NCBI RefSeq assembly: GCF_002355735.1
Contig: NZ_AP014879.1
Span: forward strand, 806,001-870,000
Direction of reading: 5' to 3'
Length of the DNA stretch: 64,000 nucleotides
Origin: Sulfuricaulis limicola
GTDB taxonomy: Bacteria > Pseudomonadota > Gammaproteobacteria > Acidiferrobacterales > Sulfurifustaceae
Part shown: positions 25,604 through 34,096 of the stretch, piece after piece
How the letters are laid out: every line of letters starts with the position of its first letter
Position numbering within the stretch: the first letter of the stretch is position 1
Notes under the pieces: model-generated
Seen by the model: the letters and a program-made list of their open reading frames with translations, nothing else
Databases searched by the model: none
What the model was told of the DNA's origin: nothing
Position numbers and translations under genes: made by a program

Positions 25604-26146
25604 CTAACTGTTTGCAGCGGTGGAAGATGTGTCTTCCAGCGTGTCCGAGCTGCTCAGCTTGATGAAAACCCCGAGCGACATGAGCAACAGTGACGCGCTC
25701 GCGATGATCGCCACCGGATAATAGAGGAAACCGGCCAGGTCCTGCTGGCTGTACTTGATCACCATGATCAGCGATTCGAGCACCAGCGCCACGAACACGA
25801 CGCTGGCGAAGCGCGTGACACTGCGCCGGATACGCCGGATGGCATCGGACGGTTTGCCGCTCTTGTCATATTCCTGGTGCACCACCTGCGCCAGCTCATA
25901 TACGGCGAGCGCCACCACGCCCATGTGCACTCCCTTGACCAGACCACTGGTAAGGTCGCCTTCGCTGAGAATCGGTTTAATGAACTCGATGATCGCCGAG
26001 GAGGCATACAGCAGCGCAAAGGACAGGAAGAACAGGGCGAACAGGGGAACGAGCAGGCGCGGTACCGCCTGAATTATCGCTACCAGCCCCGTGGCTCTTT
26101 CTTCCGTTATCGTGTCGTGATTTTCGATGCTTTCATCTTTCATCAT
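25604..26146 (-). CDS. Conserved membrane protein of unknown function
   Basis: About 180 residues with four likely transmembrane helices (about 20-45, 63-82, 112-130 and 145-165) and a basic loop after helix 2 (KSGKPSDAIRRIRRS). I do not recognise a characterised family. AAAGGAG stands 3 nt before ATG 26146 and 6 nt before ATG 26143, so either start is possible. It is divergent from gluQ and lies 50 bp upstream of glcD on the same strand, so it could be the first gene of the glc transcript. Confidence 0.7.
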   Translation of the reverse strand: MMKDESIENHDTITEERATGLVAIIQAVPRLLVPLFALFFLSFALLYASSAIIEFIKPILSEGDLTSGLVKGVHMGVVALAVYELAQVVHQEYDKSGKPSDAIRRIRRSVTRFASVVFVALVLESLIMVIKYSQQDLAGFLYYPVAIIASASLLLMSLGVFIKLSSSDTLEDTSSTAANS

Positions 26147-26304
26147 TTGCTCCTTTCGTTTCGTTCGCGGGGTTATGACCGCGAAGACGGCTGTAACATC
26201 CGCCGACCCGATCAATTTGCTATGATCCCTGACCAACGGACAGAAACCGCTCGAGTTTTGTGGCCATCGCGCGCCAACGTGTAATTTTATTTGAACGTGT
26301 CGTC

Positions 26305-27204
26305 ATGAAATCTTCAGAACCGTATCGCGGACGTTTCGCGCCGTCGCCCACCGGGCCGTTGCACTTCGGTTCGATGGTCGCCGCCGCCGGAAGTTTCCTG
26401 CAGGCGAAATCTCGTGGCGGCGAGTGGCTGGTGCGCATGGAGGATCTCGACCCGCCCCGCGAAGCGCCGGGCGCGGCCGATGACATCCTGCGCACGCTCG
26501 AAGCCTTCGGTCTGCACTGGGATGGCGAGGTGGTGTATCAGAGCCGGCGCCACGCGTTGTACGAGGAGGCGCTGGAAAAACTGCGAGCGCGGAACGCGCT
26601 CTATGCCTGCGCGTGCAGCCGGCGCGAGATCGCGGACTCGAGCGTGAACGGCGTGGACGGACTGGTTTATCCCGGTACCTGCCGCGGCGGCATCGCCCCG
26701 GGGCGCGCGCCACGCGCGTGGCGCGTGAAAGTGGACGGACAAAAGATCGAATTCATCGATGCTATTCAGGGGCGCATGGTCCGTGACCTGGCCGTGGATT
26801 TCGGCGACTTCGTGGTGCGGCGCGCCGACGGATTTTTTGCGTATCAACTGGCGGTGGTGGCGGACGACGCCGCGCAGGGTATCACCGCGATCGTGCGCGG
26901 CGCCGACCTGATCGAATCCACGCCACGTCAGATTCATCTGCAACGCCTGCTGGATTTGCCGACGCCGGATTATCTCCATCTACCGGTGGCGCTCAACGCG
27001 CGAAGCGAGAAACTCAGCAAGCAGACCTTGGCCGCGCCGCTCGACGCGGCGCGCCCCATGCCGGCGCTGCTGCAGGTCATGCGGTTTCTGGGCCAGGAAG
27101 TCCCGCCGGAACTGGCCGACGGCAGTCTCGCAGATTTCTGGCGCTGGGCTGTCATGCATTGGGATATGACGCGCGTTCCACGGGTAGCGGGCATCATCGT
27201 GTAA
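26305..27204 (+). CDS. gluQ: Glutamyl-Q tRNA(Asp) synthetase
   Basis: 299 residues, a truncated paralogue of glutamyl-tRNA synthetase lacking the anticodon-binding domain. It attaches glutamate to the queuosine base in the anticodon of tRNA(Asp). The HIGH-like segment FAPSPTGPLHFGS is at about 10-22, the zinc site is CACSRREI with YPGTCRGG, and the KMSKS equivalent is KLSKQ. The start at 26305 begins with the conserved region; an upstream in-frame ATG at 26260 adds 15 residues without support. No dksA is adjacent. Confidence 0.92.
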   Translation: MKSSEPYRGRFAPSPTGPLHFGSMVAAAGSFLQAKSRGGEWLVRMEDLDPPREAPGAADDILRTLEAFGLHWDGEVVYQSRRHALYEEALEKLRARNALYACACSRREIADSSVNGVDGLVYPGTCRGGIAPGRAPRAWRVKVDGQKIEFIDAIQGRMVRDLAVDFGDFVVRRADGFFAYQLAVVADDAAQGITAIVRGADLIESTPRQIHLQRLLDLPTPDYLHLPVALNARSEKLSKQTLAAPLDAARPMPALLQVMRFLGQEVPPELADGSLADFWRWAVMHWDMTRVPRVAGIIV

Positions 27205-27555
27205 GCAACCGGTGACAGTTTGGCCTGAATTCCAGTTTACAATCCGCTATCAAGTTGACACGACAAAGCCGGTGGTATAACTTTTGTCGCGATTGGCGCC
27301 GATTTGAGCTTCAGCGTGCGACGTGAGTCGCTTGGGTAGCTAGCCCTGCCAGTACGCAAAATCTGGTGGAAATAGCGCAAAGCCGATTAAAGCAATCCTT
27401 CCGATCGGCGAGATCAGTAGTCTGACCAAAATGGATGTGCCATCGTGTTTGCGGGCACACTTCCATTCCAAGTGGCGAAAGCCGTTCAAACAATTGTCCC
27501 AGCAGTTAACGCTGCGAGCGGGACTTGTCGTTTAGCCGACAACAGCCTAGGGGCA
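27205..27555. other. Non-coding 5' flank of the group II intron
   Basis: About 350 bp between gluQ and the intron, visibly less GC-rich than the surroundings. I see no gene, tRNA or clear terminator. A 60-codon minus-strand open frame at 27311-27493 has no ribosome site or recognisable product. It may be the remnant of acquired DNA that received the intron. Confidence 0.4.
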
Positions 27556-28143
27556 GTGCGGGTCTGGTAACGGTCCCGTGCCAAGCGCCCTGACAATGTA
27601 GCCACACCGACCGGTGTGCGTGTGAACCGCAAGGAATACACGTGATTCTGCCAGCAACAGGCGGATGAGGCGCTAGGCTGGGCGGTACGACCAACATATG
27701 TGAACTGCCGTTTTAAACCTCGTTATCAAAAACAAGCCAAAGTTGCTGTCAGGCTTGGACTAAAAGGTGCGTGGCCGGATGTCGCTCTGCTGAATAGCGA
27801 CACGCTGACATAAAGGCCTCCGGGGAAAAGGCAGGGTCTAATCCGTTCGTGTTGTTTGAATGGAACACGGTAAGTCCGTACTCCCGCCCGTCATGGGCAG
27901 GTCCGCCGCAAGGCTGACTGTTGGGATGCGGATAAAGGAAAACGGAAAAAGCGAACGCCGGTCTGTAATGGATCGGATAGGGGTTTCAACGTCACCCCGC
28001 GCGAAAGCGAGCGGACTTCCGTTCGGTCTCTCCTCGCGAGAGAACGTGCAGACAACTCGACCCCGAAGGGGAGGCTATCCCCTTCGGGGGAGACATGCGC
28101 CTCCTGTTTGGGGATTTCATTTCTCTTAACAGGAGGAAAGCAA

Positions 28144-29817
28144 GTGAGCATGCAAAACAACGCATCTGCGTCCTCCACGGAGCAGGTGATTCCTTGGCAC
28201 AGCATCGACTGGGCCCGGGCACACCGCAACGTGAGGAAGCTGCAAGTGCGTATCGCGAAGGCTACAAAAGAGCAGGATTGGCGCAGGGTGAAAGCCTTGC
28301 AACGATTCCTGGCTCGCTCGTTTGCCGGCAAAGCATTAGCCGTCAAGCGAGTGACGGAAAACACAGGCAGGCGAACGCCGGGTGTGGACGGTGAAGTGTG
28401 GTCCACCCCGGAGGTCAAAGCCAACGCCATGTTGTTACTCAAGCAGCGCGGCTACAAACCGCGTCCATTGAGGCGGGTGTACATCCCGAAAAACAACGGG
28501 AAGAAACGTCCGCTCGGGATTCCAACGATGCTGGACCGTGCCATGCAGGCGCTTCATCTGCTGGCATTGGAACCGGTCGCGGAGACCCTTGCGGATCGAC
28601 ACTCCTATGGGTTTCGGCCCGAACGCTGTACTGCCGATGCTATCGAGCAGTGCTTCACAGCGTTAAGCCAACGCTCAAGCGCCGAATGGGTTCTCGAAGG
28701 AGACATTCGGGGTTGTTTCGACAACATAAGCCATGACTGGTTGCTCGCTCATATCCCCGTGGATAAGACGACCCTCCGGAAATGGTTGAAGGCGGGTTAC
28801 ATGGAAAATCGCAGACTCTTTGCGACGCCAGCGGGAACACCGCAAGGTGGCATCATCTCGCCGACGTTGGCCAATATGGTCTTGGATGGGTTGGAAGCGG
28901 AACTTGAAGCCACGTTTGGCAGAAAGCGAACGCCGAAAGCCTATCGGAACAAGATTCACTTGGTGCGATATGCGGATGACTTCATCATCACCGGCAACTC
29001 GAAAGAGTTGCTGGAAACGGAAGTCAAACCATTGGTTGCCAGATTTCTCGCAACCAGGGGACTGGAGCTCTCGCAAGAGAAAACCCGGATTACACATATC
29101 ACCGAAGGGTTCGATTTCTTGGGTCAGAATGTGCGCAAGTACAACGGCAAGTTAATCATCAAGCCGTCCAGAAGGAACGTAAAAGCGTTCAAGGATAAGA
29201 TTCGAGAAATCCTGGATGCCAACAAGGCCACGAAACAGGCCACGCTGATACGCTTGCTTAATCCCGTTGTTCGAGGTTGGGCGAATTATCACAAGGCCGT
29301 TTCTGCCAAGGAAACATTCAGCGCGATTGACTCATGGCTTTGGCGCAGATTGTGGCAGTGGGCGAAACGCCGACACCCGAGTAAAGGGCGCCAGTGGGTT
29401 AGGAAGAAATATTTCCGAACCATCGGAACCCGGAATTGGGTGTTCGTGGCGGGTACCGGCGTTGTTCTGAAAAATGGCAAACCGGAAAGCGTGCGGCTGT
29501 TTAAAGCCAGCACCACTGCGATCCGGCGCCACAGGAAGATTCAGGGCAACGCCAATCCGTTCGATCCGGCAATGGAGCTGTATTTCGAGGCGCTAATCGG
29601 CCTCAGGATGCAGGATTCATTGAAAGATCGGCGAACGCTCTTGGCGCTGTGGCGGAATCAGGAAGGTTGTTGTCCTGTCTGTCACCAAAAGATCACCAAG
29701 GACACGGGATGGCATTGCCATCACAAAGTCCGGAAGATCGATGGTGGCGGCGACAACTGGACCAATCTGGTGCTGCTGCATCCAAACTGTCATCGTCAAG
29801 TTCACAGCAAACGTTGA
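28144..29817 (+). CDS. ltrA: Group II intron reverse transcriptase/maturase
   Basis: 557 residues from GTG 28144, set by AGGAGG 7 nt upstream. The N-terminal RT0 region (VIPWHSIDWARAHRNVRKLQ) is typical of chloroplast-like introns. The RT palm carries YADD at 276-279, followed by the maturase X domain (about 380-430) and a C-terminal HNH endonuclease (CPVCHQKI, WHCHHKV, LHPNCH) at about 515-557. It promotes intron splicing and retrohoming by target-primed reverse transcription. All domains appear intact, with no frameshift, so the element may still be active. Confidence 0.95.
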   Translation: MSMQNNASASSTEQVIPWHSIDWARAHRNVRKLQVRIAKATKEQDWRRVKALQRFLARSFAGKALAVKRVTENTGRRTPGVDGEVWSTPEVKANAMLLLKQRGYKPRPLRRVYIPKNNGKKRPLGIPTMLDRAMQALHLLALEPVAETLADRHSYGFRPERCTADAIEQCFTALSQRSSAEWVLEGDIRGCFDNISHDWLLAHIPVDKTTLRKWLKAGYMENRRLFATPAGTPQGGIISPTLANMVLDGLEAELEATFGRKRTPKAYRNKIHLVRYADDFIITGNSKELLETEVKPLVARFLATRGLELSQEKTRITHITEGFDFLGQNVRKYNGKLIIKPSRRNVKAFKDKIREILDANKATKQATLIRLLNPVVRGWANYHKAVSAKETFSAIDSWLWRRLWQWAKRRHPSKGRQWVRKKYFRTIGTRNWVFVAGTGVVLKNGKPESVRLFKASTTAIRRHRKIQGNANPFDPAMELYFEALIGLRMQDSLKDRRTLLALWRNQEGCCPVCHQKITKDTGWHCHHKVRKIDGGGDNWTNLVLLHPNCHRQVHSKR

Positions 29818-29871
29818 CTGAAAGGTAGCCGGTTCCCATAATCAGGAGCTTGGCGCTTTTTATAGAGGCTT

Positions 29872-29905
29872 GAGCCGAGTGCAGGGAAACTTGCATGCTC
29901 GGTTC
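29872..29905 (+). ncRNA. Group II intron domain V
   Basis: A 34-nt hairpin: the lower stem GAGCCGAG pairs with CTCGGTTC, the upper stem TGCA pairs with TGCA, and the tip is a GAAA tetraloop. The catalytic AGC triad is at the second to fourth positions. This is the ribozyme core. Confidence 0.9.
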
Positions 29906-29992
29906 TTAGGGGAGGGTGGCGCAGCAATGCGCCATCCTCACCCGACTTGCGGGCGCGATACAAATGCCGCTAAAGCGAGAGTATCCCGCTCT

Positions 29993-30013
29993 AGCCGCAT
30001 TCGCGGCTTTTTT
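29993..30013 (+). terminator. Intrinsic terminator between intron and metZ
   Basis: AGCCGC (29993-29998) and GCGGCT (30003-30008) form a 6-bp stem with an ATTC loop, followed by TTTTT. It would stop transcription coming from the intron or gluQ before metZ. Confidence 0.7.
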
Positions 30014-30070
30014 GTTGCCCGTCGTTTTCCGCAAGCCCGCGCCGTAACAGTAATAAAGGAGCAGCAGGCC

Positions 30071-31252
30071 ATGTCTGACGATTTTGACCAATGGGGTTTC
30101 GACACTCGCGCGGTGCGCGCGGGCCAGCATCGCACCAACGAGGGTGAGAACTCCGAGCCGATCTTCGCTACCTCCAGCTACGTGTTCAAGAGCGCGGCCG
30201 AGGCGGCGGCGCGGTTTTCCGGGGAGAAGCCGGGGAATATCTACTCGCGCTTCACCAATCCCACCGTGCGTGCTTTCGAGGAACGTCTGGCGGCGCTGGA
30301 AGGCGGGGAGCGTTGCGTCGCCACCGGTTCCGGCATGGCGGCGATCCTCTCGACTTGCCTGGCGCTGCTCAAGAGCGGCGATCACATCGTCTCGTCGCGC
30401 AACATCTTCGGGCCGACGGTATTGCTGTTCAACAACTACCTCGGCAAGTTCGGCATCGAGACCAGTTATGTCTCGCTCTCGGACTACGGTGCGTGGGAGA
30501 AGGCGATTCGGCCGAACACGAAGCTCCTGTTTGTGGAAACGCCGTCCAATCCGCTGACGGAGATCGCCGACATCGCGCGGCTGGCGAAGCTGGCGCATGC
30601 CAAAGGCTGCCTGCTGGTGGTGGACAACTGTTTCTGCACCCCGGCCCTGCAGCTGCCGTTGAAGCTGGGCGCGGATGTCGTGATCCACTCCGCGACCAAG
30701 TATCTCGACGGGCAGGGCCGTTGCATCGGCGGCGCCGTCGTCGGCAATAAGGAATTGGTCGGCGAGAAGGTCTATGGTTTCATGCGCACCTGCGGGCCCT
30801 CCCTGAGTCCGTTCAATGCCTGGGTGTTCCTGAAGGGGCTGGAAACACTTTCGCTGCGCATGCAGGCGCATTGCGCGAACGCGCTGGAGCTCGCGCGCTG
30901 GCTCGAGAAGCAGAAGCGCGTGCAACGGGTTTACTATCCGGGCCTGGCCTCGCACCCGCAGCACAAGCTCGCCAAAAAGCAGCAGTCGGGTTTTGGTGGC
31001 ATCGTGGCGTTCGAGCTGAAAGGCGGCAAGGACGCGGCCTGGAAGCTGATCGACAGCACGCGCGTGCTTTCCATTACGGCCAACCTGGGCGACACCAAGT
31101 CCACCATCACCCATGCGGCCACGACCACGCATGGGCGCCTCACGCCCGAACAACGCGCCGAGGCGGGCATCAGCGACGGCCTGATCCGGATTTCTGTAGG
31201 GCTGGAAGACGTGGAAGACCTCAAGAAGGACCTGATGCGCGGGCTTTCATGA
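30071..31252 (+). CDS. metZ: O-succinylhomoserine sulfhydrylase
   Basis: 393 residues, PLP-dependent Cys/Met metabolism family. The PLP lysine is in HSATKYLDGQ, and the conserved YSRFTNPT and THAATTTHG segments are present. MetZ makes homocysteine directly from O-succinylhomoserine and sulfide. The opening FDTRAVRAGQHRT and overall length favour MetZ over MetB or MetC. AAGGAG at 30057 sets the start at 30071. It is preceded by a terminator, so it has its own promoter in the 125 bp after the intron. Confidence 0.93.
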   Translation: MSDDFDQWGFDTRAVRAGQHRTNEGENSEPIFATSSYVFKSAAEAAARFSGEKPGNIYSRFTNPTVRAFEERLAALEGGERCVATGSGMAAILSTCLALLKSGDHIVSSRNIFGPTVLLFNNYLGKFGIETSYVSLSDYGAWEKAIRPNTKLLFVETPSNPLTEIADIARLAKLAHAKGCLLVVDNCFCTPALQLPLKLGADVVIHSATKYLDGQGRCIGGAVVGNKELVGEKVYGFMRTCGPSLSPFNAWVFLKGLETLSLRMQAHCANALELARWLEKQKRVQRVYYPGLASHPQHKLAKKQQSGFGGIVAFELKGGKDAAWKLIDSTRVLSITANLGDTKSTITHAATTTHGRLTPEQRAEAGISDGLIRISVGLEDVEDLKKDLMRGLS

Positions 31253-31307
31253 TGCGAAGCGGTGTGCACTGAACAAATCCGGCGCGCGCAAGGTAGAATG
31301 CCGCATC

Positions 31308-32051
31308 ATGCGCGTCGGCCTGTTCGTCACCTGTCTCGTGGACCTGATGCGGCCCAGCATCGGGTTTGCCGCCTTGCGGCTGCTGGAGGCGGCGGGATGC
31401 GAGGTCGTGGTTCCCGCCGGCCAGACCTGTTGCGGCCAGCCGGGTTACAACTCGGGCGACAGCGCGGCGGCCCGGGCCCTGGCGCTGAAACTCCTCAAGG
31501 AATTCGAGGGCTGCGATTATGTCGTCGCGCCCTCCGGTTCCTGCACCGGCATGATACGGGCGCATTATCCGGCGCTGTTCAAGGATGACCCGGGCATTCT
31601 CGAAGCGGTCCAGCGTCTGTCCGTCCGTACTTATGAATTGACCGATTTTCTGGTCAATGTCGTCAAAATCAAAAATATTCCCGGCCGTTATACCGGTACG
31701 CTGACCTATCACGATTCCTGCGCCGGCCTGCGCGAACTTGGCGTGCAGGCGCAGCCGCGTGCCTTGCTCGCGAAAATGCCGGGCGTGACCCTGACGGAAA
31801 TGCAAAACGCCACCACCTGTTGCGGCTTCGGCGGGACCTTCTCCGTGAAGTTCGGCGATATCTCCACGCGTATGGCCGACAGGAAATGCGCCAGCATCAC
31901 CCAGACCGGCGCCGGTACTGTCGTAGCCGGCGATCTCGGTTGTCTTTTGAACATCGAGGGCCGGCTGCGCCGCAACGGCGATGCGCAAACCCGGGTGTTG
32001 CATATCGCCGAGGTCCTGGCCGGCGATAATGGAGAAAATGCATGGAAGTAA
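31308..32051 (+). CDS. lutA: L-lactate utilisation (Fe-S) protein LutA
   Basis: 247 residues with two CCG-type cysteine-rich repeats (TCCGQPGYNSG and TCCGFGG, each paired with an earlier or later Cys region such as HDSCAGL), the family that binds Fe-S clusters in LutA, GlpC and HdrB. It is a subunit of the LutABC L-lactate dehydrogenase complex. It overlaps lutB by 10 bp, indicating one transcript. A relation to the orphan glcDE genes as an electron acceptor is possible in principle, but nothing in the sequence shows it. Confidence 0.9.
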   Translation: MRVGLFVTCLVDLMRPSIGFAALRLLEAAGCEVVVPAGQTCCGQPGYNSGDSAAARALALKLLKEFEGCDYVVAPSGSCTGMIRAHYPALFKDDPGILEAVQRLSVRTYELTDFLVNVVKIKNIPGRYTGTLTYHDSCAGLRELGVQAQPRALLAKMPGVTLTEMQNATTCCGFGGTFSVKFGDISTRMADRKCASITQTGAGTVVAGDLGCLLNIEGRLRRNGDAQTRVLHIAEVLAGDNGENAWK

Positions 32052-33448
32052 CCGCAATGCATTTCAAGCGCAAGGCGACGGAGAAGCTGAACGACGAAAA
32101 TCTTCAGCAGGCGCTCAAAAAACTCCAGTCGCGTTTCGTCGACAGCCGCGCCACGGCGCTGGCGGAGCTGCCGAATTTCCCGGAAATCCGCGATGCCGCG
32201 GCCGCTATCCGCGAGCGCGTGATCAGGAATCTCGACGGTTACCTGCTGCGCTTCGAACAGGAAGCGGCCGCGCGCGGCGCGGTGGTGCACTGGGCGGAAG
32301 ACATCGAGGACGCCAACCGTCTCGTGGTCGAGATCGCCCGGCTTCACGGCGTGCGCAAGGTGGTCAAGTCGAAATCCATGGTCACTGAGGAATGCGGGCT
32401 CAACGATTATCTCGCGAGCGTGGGCGTGGAGGTGCTGGAAACCGATCTGGGCGAGTACATCCTGCAGCTGGCGCACGAACCACCGTCGCATATCGTGGCC
32501 CCGGTGGTGCACAAGAGCAAGGAAGAGATCGCCGACCTGTTCGAGGAAAAGCACGGACGTCCGCGCACCACGCAGATCGCCGAGATGTGCCGCGAGGCGC
32601 GCGAGGTGCTGCGCCCGGGATTCTTGTCGGCCGACATGGGCATCTCCGGCGCGAACTTCCTCATCGCCGAGACCGGGTCGGTGCTGATCGTCACCAATGA
32701 GGGCAATGGCCGGCTCACCACCACGCTGCCGCGTGTGCACGTGGCCATTACCGGCATCGAAAAGGTGGTGCCGACGCTGGAGGATGCCAGCACGCTGTTG
32801 CGCCTGCTGCCGCGCTCCGCCACCGGCCAGTCCATCACCAATTATGTCTCGGTCCTGACCGGCGTGCGCGGCAAGGACGAGGCCGACGGCCCGGAGCATT
32901 TCCATGTTATTTTGCTGGACAATGGCCGCAGTCGCCTGCTCGGCACCGAACTGCAACCGATGCTGCGCTGCATCCGTTGCGGCGCCTGCATGAACCATTG
33001 CCCGGTGTACCAGAACATCGGCGGCCATGCCTACGGCTGGGTCTATCCGGGCCCCATGGGGTCGGTGCTGACACCGGCCTTCGTCGGGCTGGAGAACGCC
33101 ATCGATCTGCCCAACGCCTCGACTTTTTGCGGCGAATGCGCCGTGGTTTGTCCGGTGAAGATTCCGCTGCCGGACCTGATGCGTCATTTGCGCCACCTGC
33201 AGGTGGAGCGCGATCTGCGTCCCTGGGGTGAACGCGCCGCGCTGCGGCTGTGGTCGTGGGCGGCGCAGCATCCCGCGGTATACGCAATGTTCACGCGCGT
33301 GGCGGCACGGCTACTGCACCGGCTCGGCGGGAAGAAAAAATATCTGCGCCATCTGATGGGCGCGTCCGGCTGGACCCGGGGACGCGACATGCCGGCGCCG
33401 TCCGGCCGGACTTTCCGTGAGCTGTATCAGACGCGGCGTGCATCATGA
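32042..33448 (+). CDS. lutB: L-lactate utilisation iron-sulfur protein LutB
   Basis: 468 residues. An N-terminal LUD domain (about 70-300) with SGANFLIAETGSV is followed by two [4Fe-4S] motifs (CIRCGACMNHCPVY at about 310-325 and CGECAVVCPVKIP at about 360-373), and a C-terminal LutB-specific tail. It carries electrons from lactate oxidation. ATG 32042 follows GGAGAAAA; a second ATG five codons later is possible. The last codons overlap lutC by 4 bp. Confidence 0.93.
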   Translation: MEVTAMHFKRKATEKLNDENLQQALKKLQSRFVDSRATALAELPNFPEIRDAAAAIRERVIRNLDGYLLRFEQEAAARGAVVHWAEDIEDANRLVVEIARLHGVRKVVKSKSMVTEECGLNDYLASVGVEVLETDLGEYILQLAHEPPSHIVAPVVHKSKEEIADLFEEKHGRPRTTQIAEMCREAREVLRPGFLSADMGISGANFLIAETGSVLIVTNEGNGRLTTTLPRVHVAITGIEKVVPTLEDASTLLRLLPRSATGQSITNYVSVLTGVRGKDEADGPEHFHVILLDNGRSRLLGTELQPMLRCIRCGACMNHCPVYQNIGGHAYGWVYPGPMGSVLTPAFVGLENAIDLPNASTFCGECAVVCPVKIPLPDLMRHLRHLQVERDLRPWGERAALRLWSWAAQHPAVYAMFTRVAARLLHRLGGKKKYLRHLMGASGWTRGRDMPAPSGRTFRELYQTRRAS

Positions 33449-34074
33449 GTGCGCGCGAGAATATCCTGGCGCGGATCGGCAAGGCGCGCGCTTCCAGCAT
33501 CGCCGCCGATGTCGATGGCGAGATCCGCCGGCATCAGCGCGGACCGATCCCGCCGCTGGCAGGAGATCTGGTGAAACGGTTTGGCGAGCGGGCCGCGAAC
33601 CTGGCGAGCGATGTGGCACAGGCGCGCACCATCACCGAAGTTCCGGGCCTGGTGGCGCGCTATCTCAGCGAGCGCCAGTTGCCGCGGCAGGGTGTATGCT
33701 GGCCGGCGCTGGCGCCTTATGGCTGGCAATCCGCCGGTATTGAGTTGCAGACGCGCGCGGCGCGCGGCGACGATCTGGTGGGCGTCACCGGCGCCTTTGC
33801 CGGCATTGCCGAAACCGGGACATTGATGTTGCTCTCCGGGCCGGAGACACCAGCGACAGTCAGCCTGCTGCCGGAGACACACGTTGCCGTGATCGAAGCA
33901 GAACGCATCGTGGCGACCATGGAGCAGGCCTGGGACCGATTGCGCGTCGAGCGCGGCGCGTTGCCGCGCGCGGTGAATTTTGTTTCCGGTCCTTCGCGCA
34001 CGGCGGATATCGAGCAGACCGTGACGCTCGGCGCGCACGGGCCGTATCGGGTGCTTATCATCATCGTCGGCTGA
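33445..34074 (+). CDS. lutC: LUD domain protein LutC
   Basis: 209 residues, a single LUD domain (GVTGAFAGIAETGTLMLLSG and LPETHVAVIEAERIV are diagnostic). It is the third subunit of the lactate utilisation complex. The ATG overlaps the lutB TGA as ATGA, indicating translational coupling. With lutA and lutB it completes a full operon; no GntR-family lutR regulator or lactate permease is adjacent. The next gene, mmsA, follows after 22 bp and may be on the same transcript. Confidence 0.92.
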   Translation: MSARENILARIGKARASSIAADVDGEIRRHQRGPIPPLAGDLVKRFGERAANLASDVAQARTITEVPGLVARYLSERQLPRQGVCWPALAPYGWQSAGIELQTRAARGDDLVGVTGAFAGIAETGTLMLLSGPETPATVSLLPETHVAVIEAERIVATMEQAWDRLRVERGALPRAVNFVSGPSRTADIEQTVTLGAHGPYRVLIIIVG

Positions 34075-34096
34075 CATTTCTCGGAGAGGTGCCGTC

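Larger units (their letters stand above)
27556..29945 (+). mobile_element. Group II intron (chloroplast-like type) with maturase
   Basis: The 5' end is placed at GTGCGG (27556), matching the GUGYG start rule. Domain V is clear at 29872-29905 and is followed by a domain VI hairpin and the 3' end at about 29945 (CCGAC). The maturase gene lies in domain IV. Total about 2.39 kb, a normal size. The protein type and domain V suit the chloroplast-like (CL) class. It sits in the non-coding gap between gluQ and metZ, not in a gene. The boundaries are predicted by eye, with several bases of uncertainty. Confidence 0.8.

Noticed and set aside
27205-27555. Possible gene remnant before the intron (60 codons, minus strand)
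   Set aside because: No SD, no family character, and short length; kept only as unexplained DNA.
27556-29945. Intron as a group IIC element inserted at an attC or terminator
   Set aside because: The protein has an HNH domain and a chloroplast-like N-terminus, and the terminator is after the 3' end, not before the 5' end. There is no attC at the junction.
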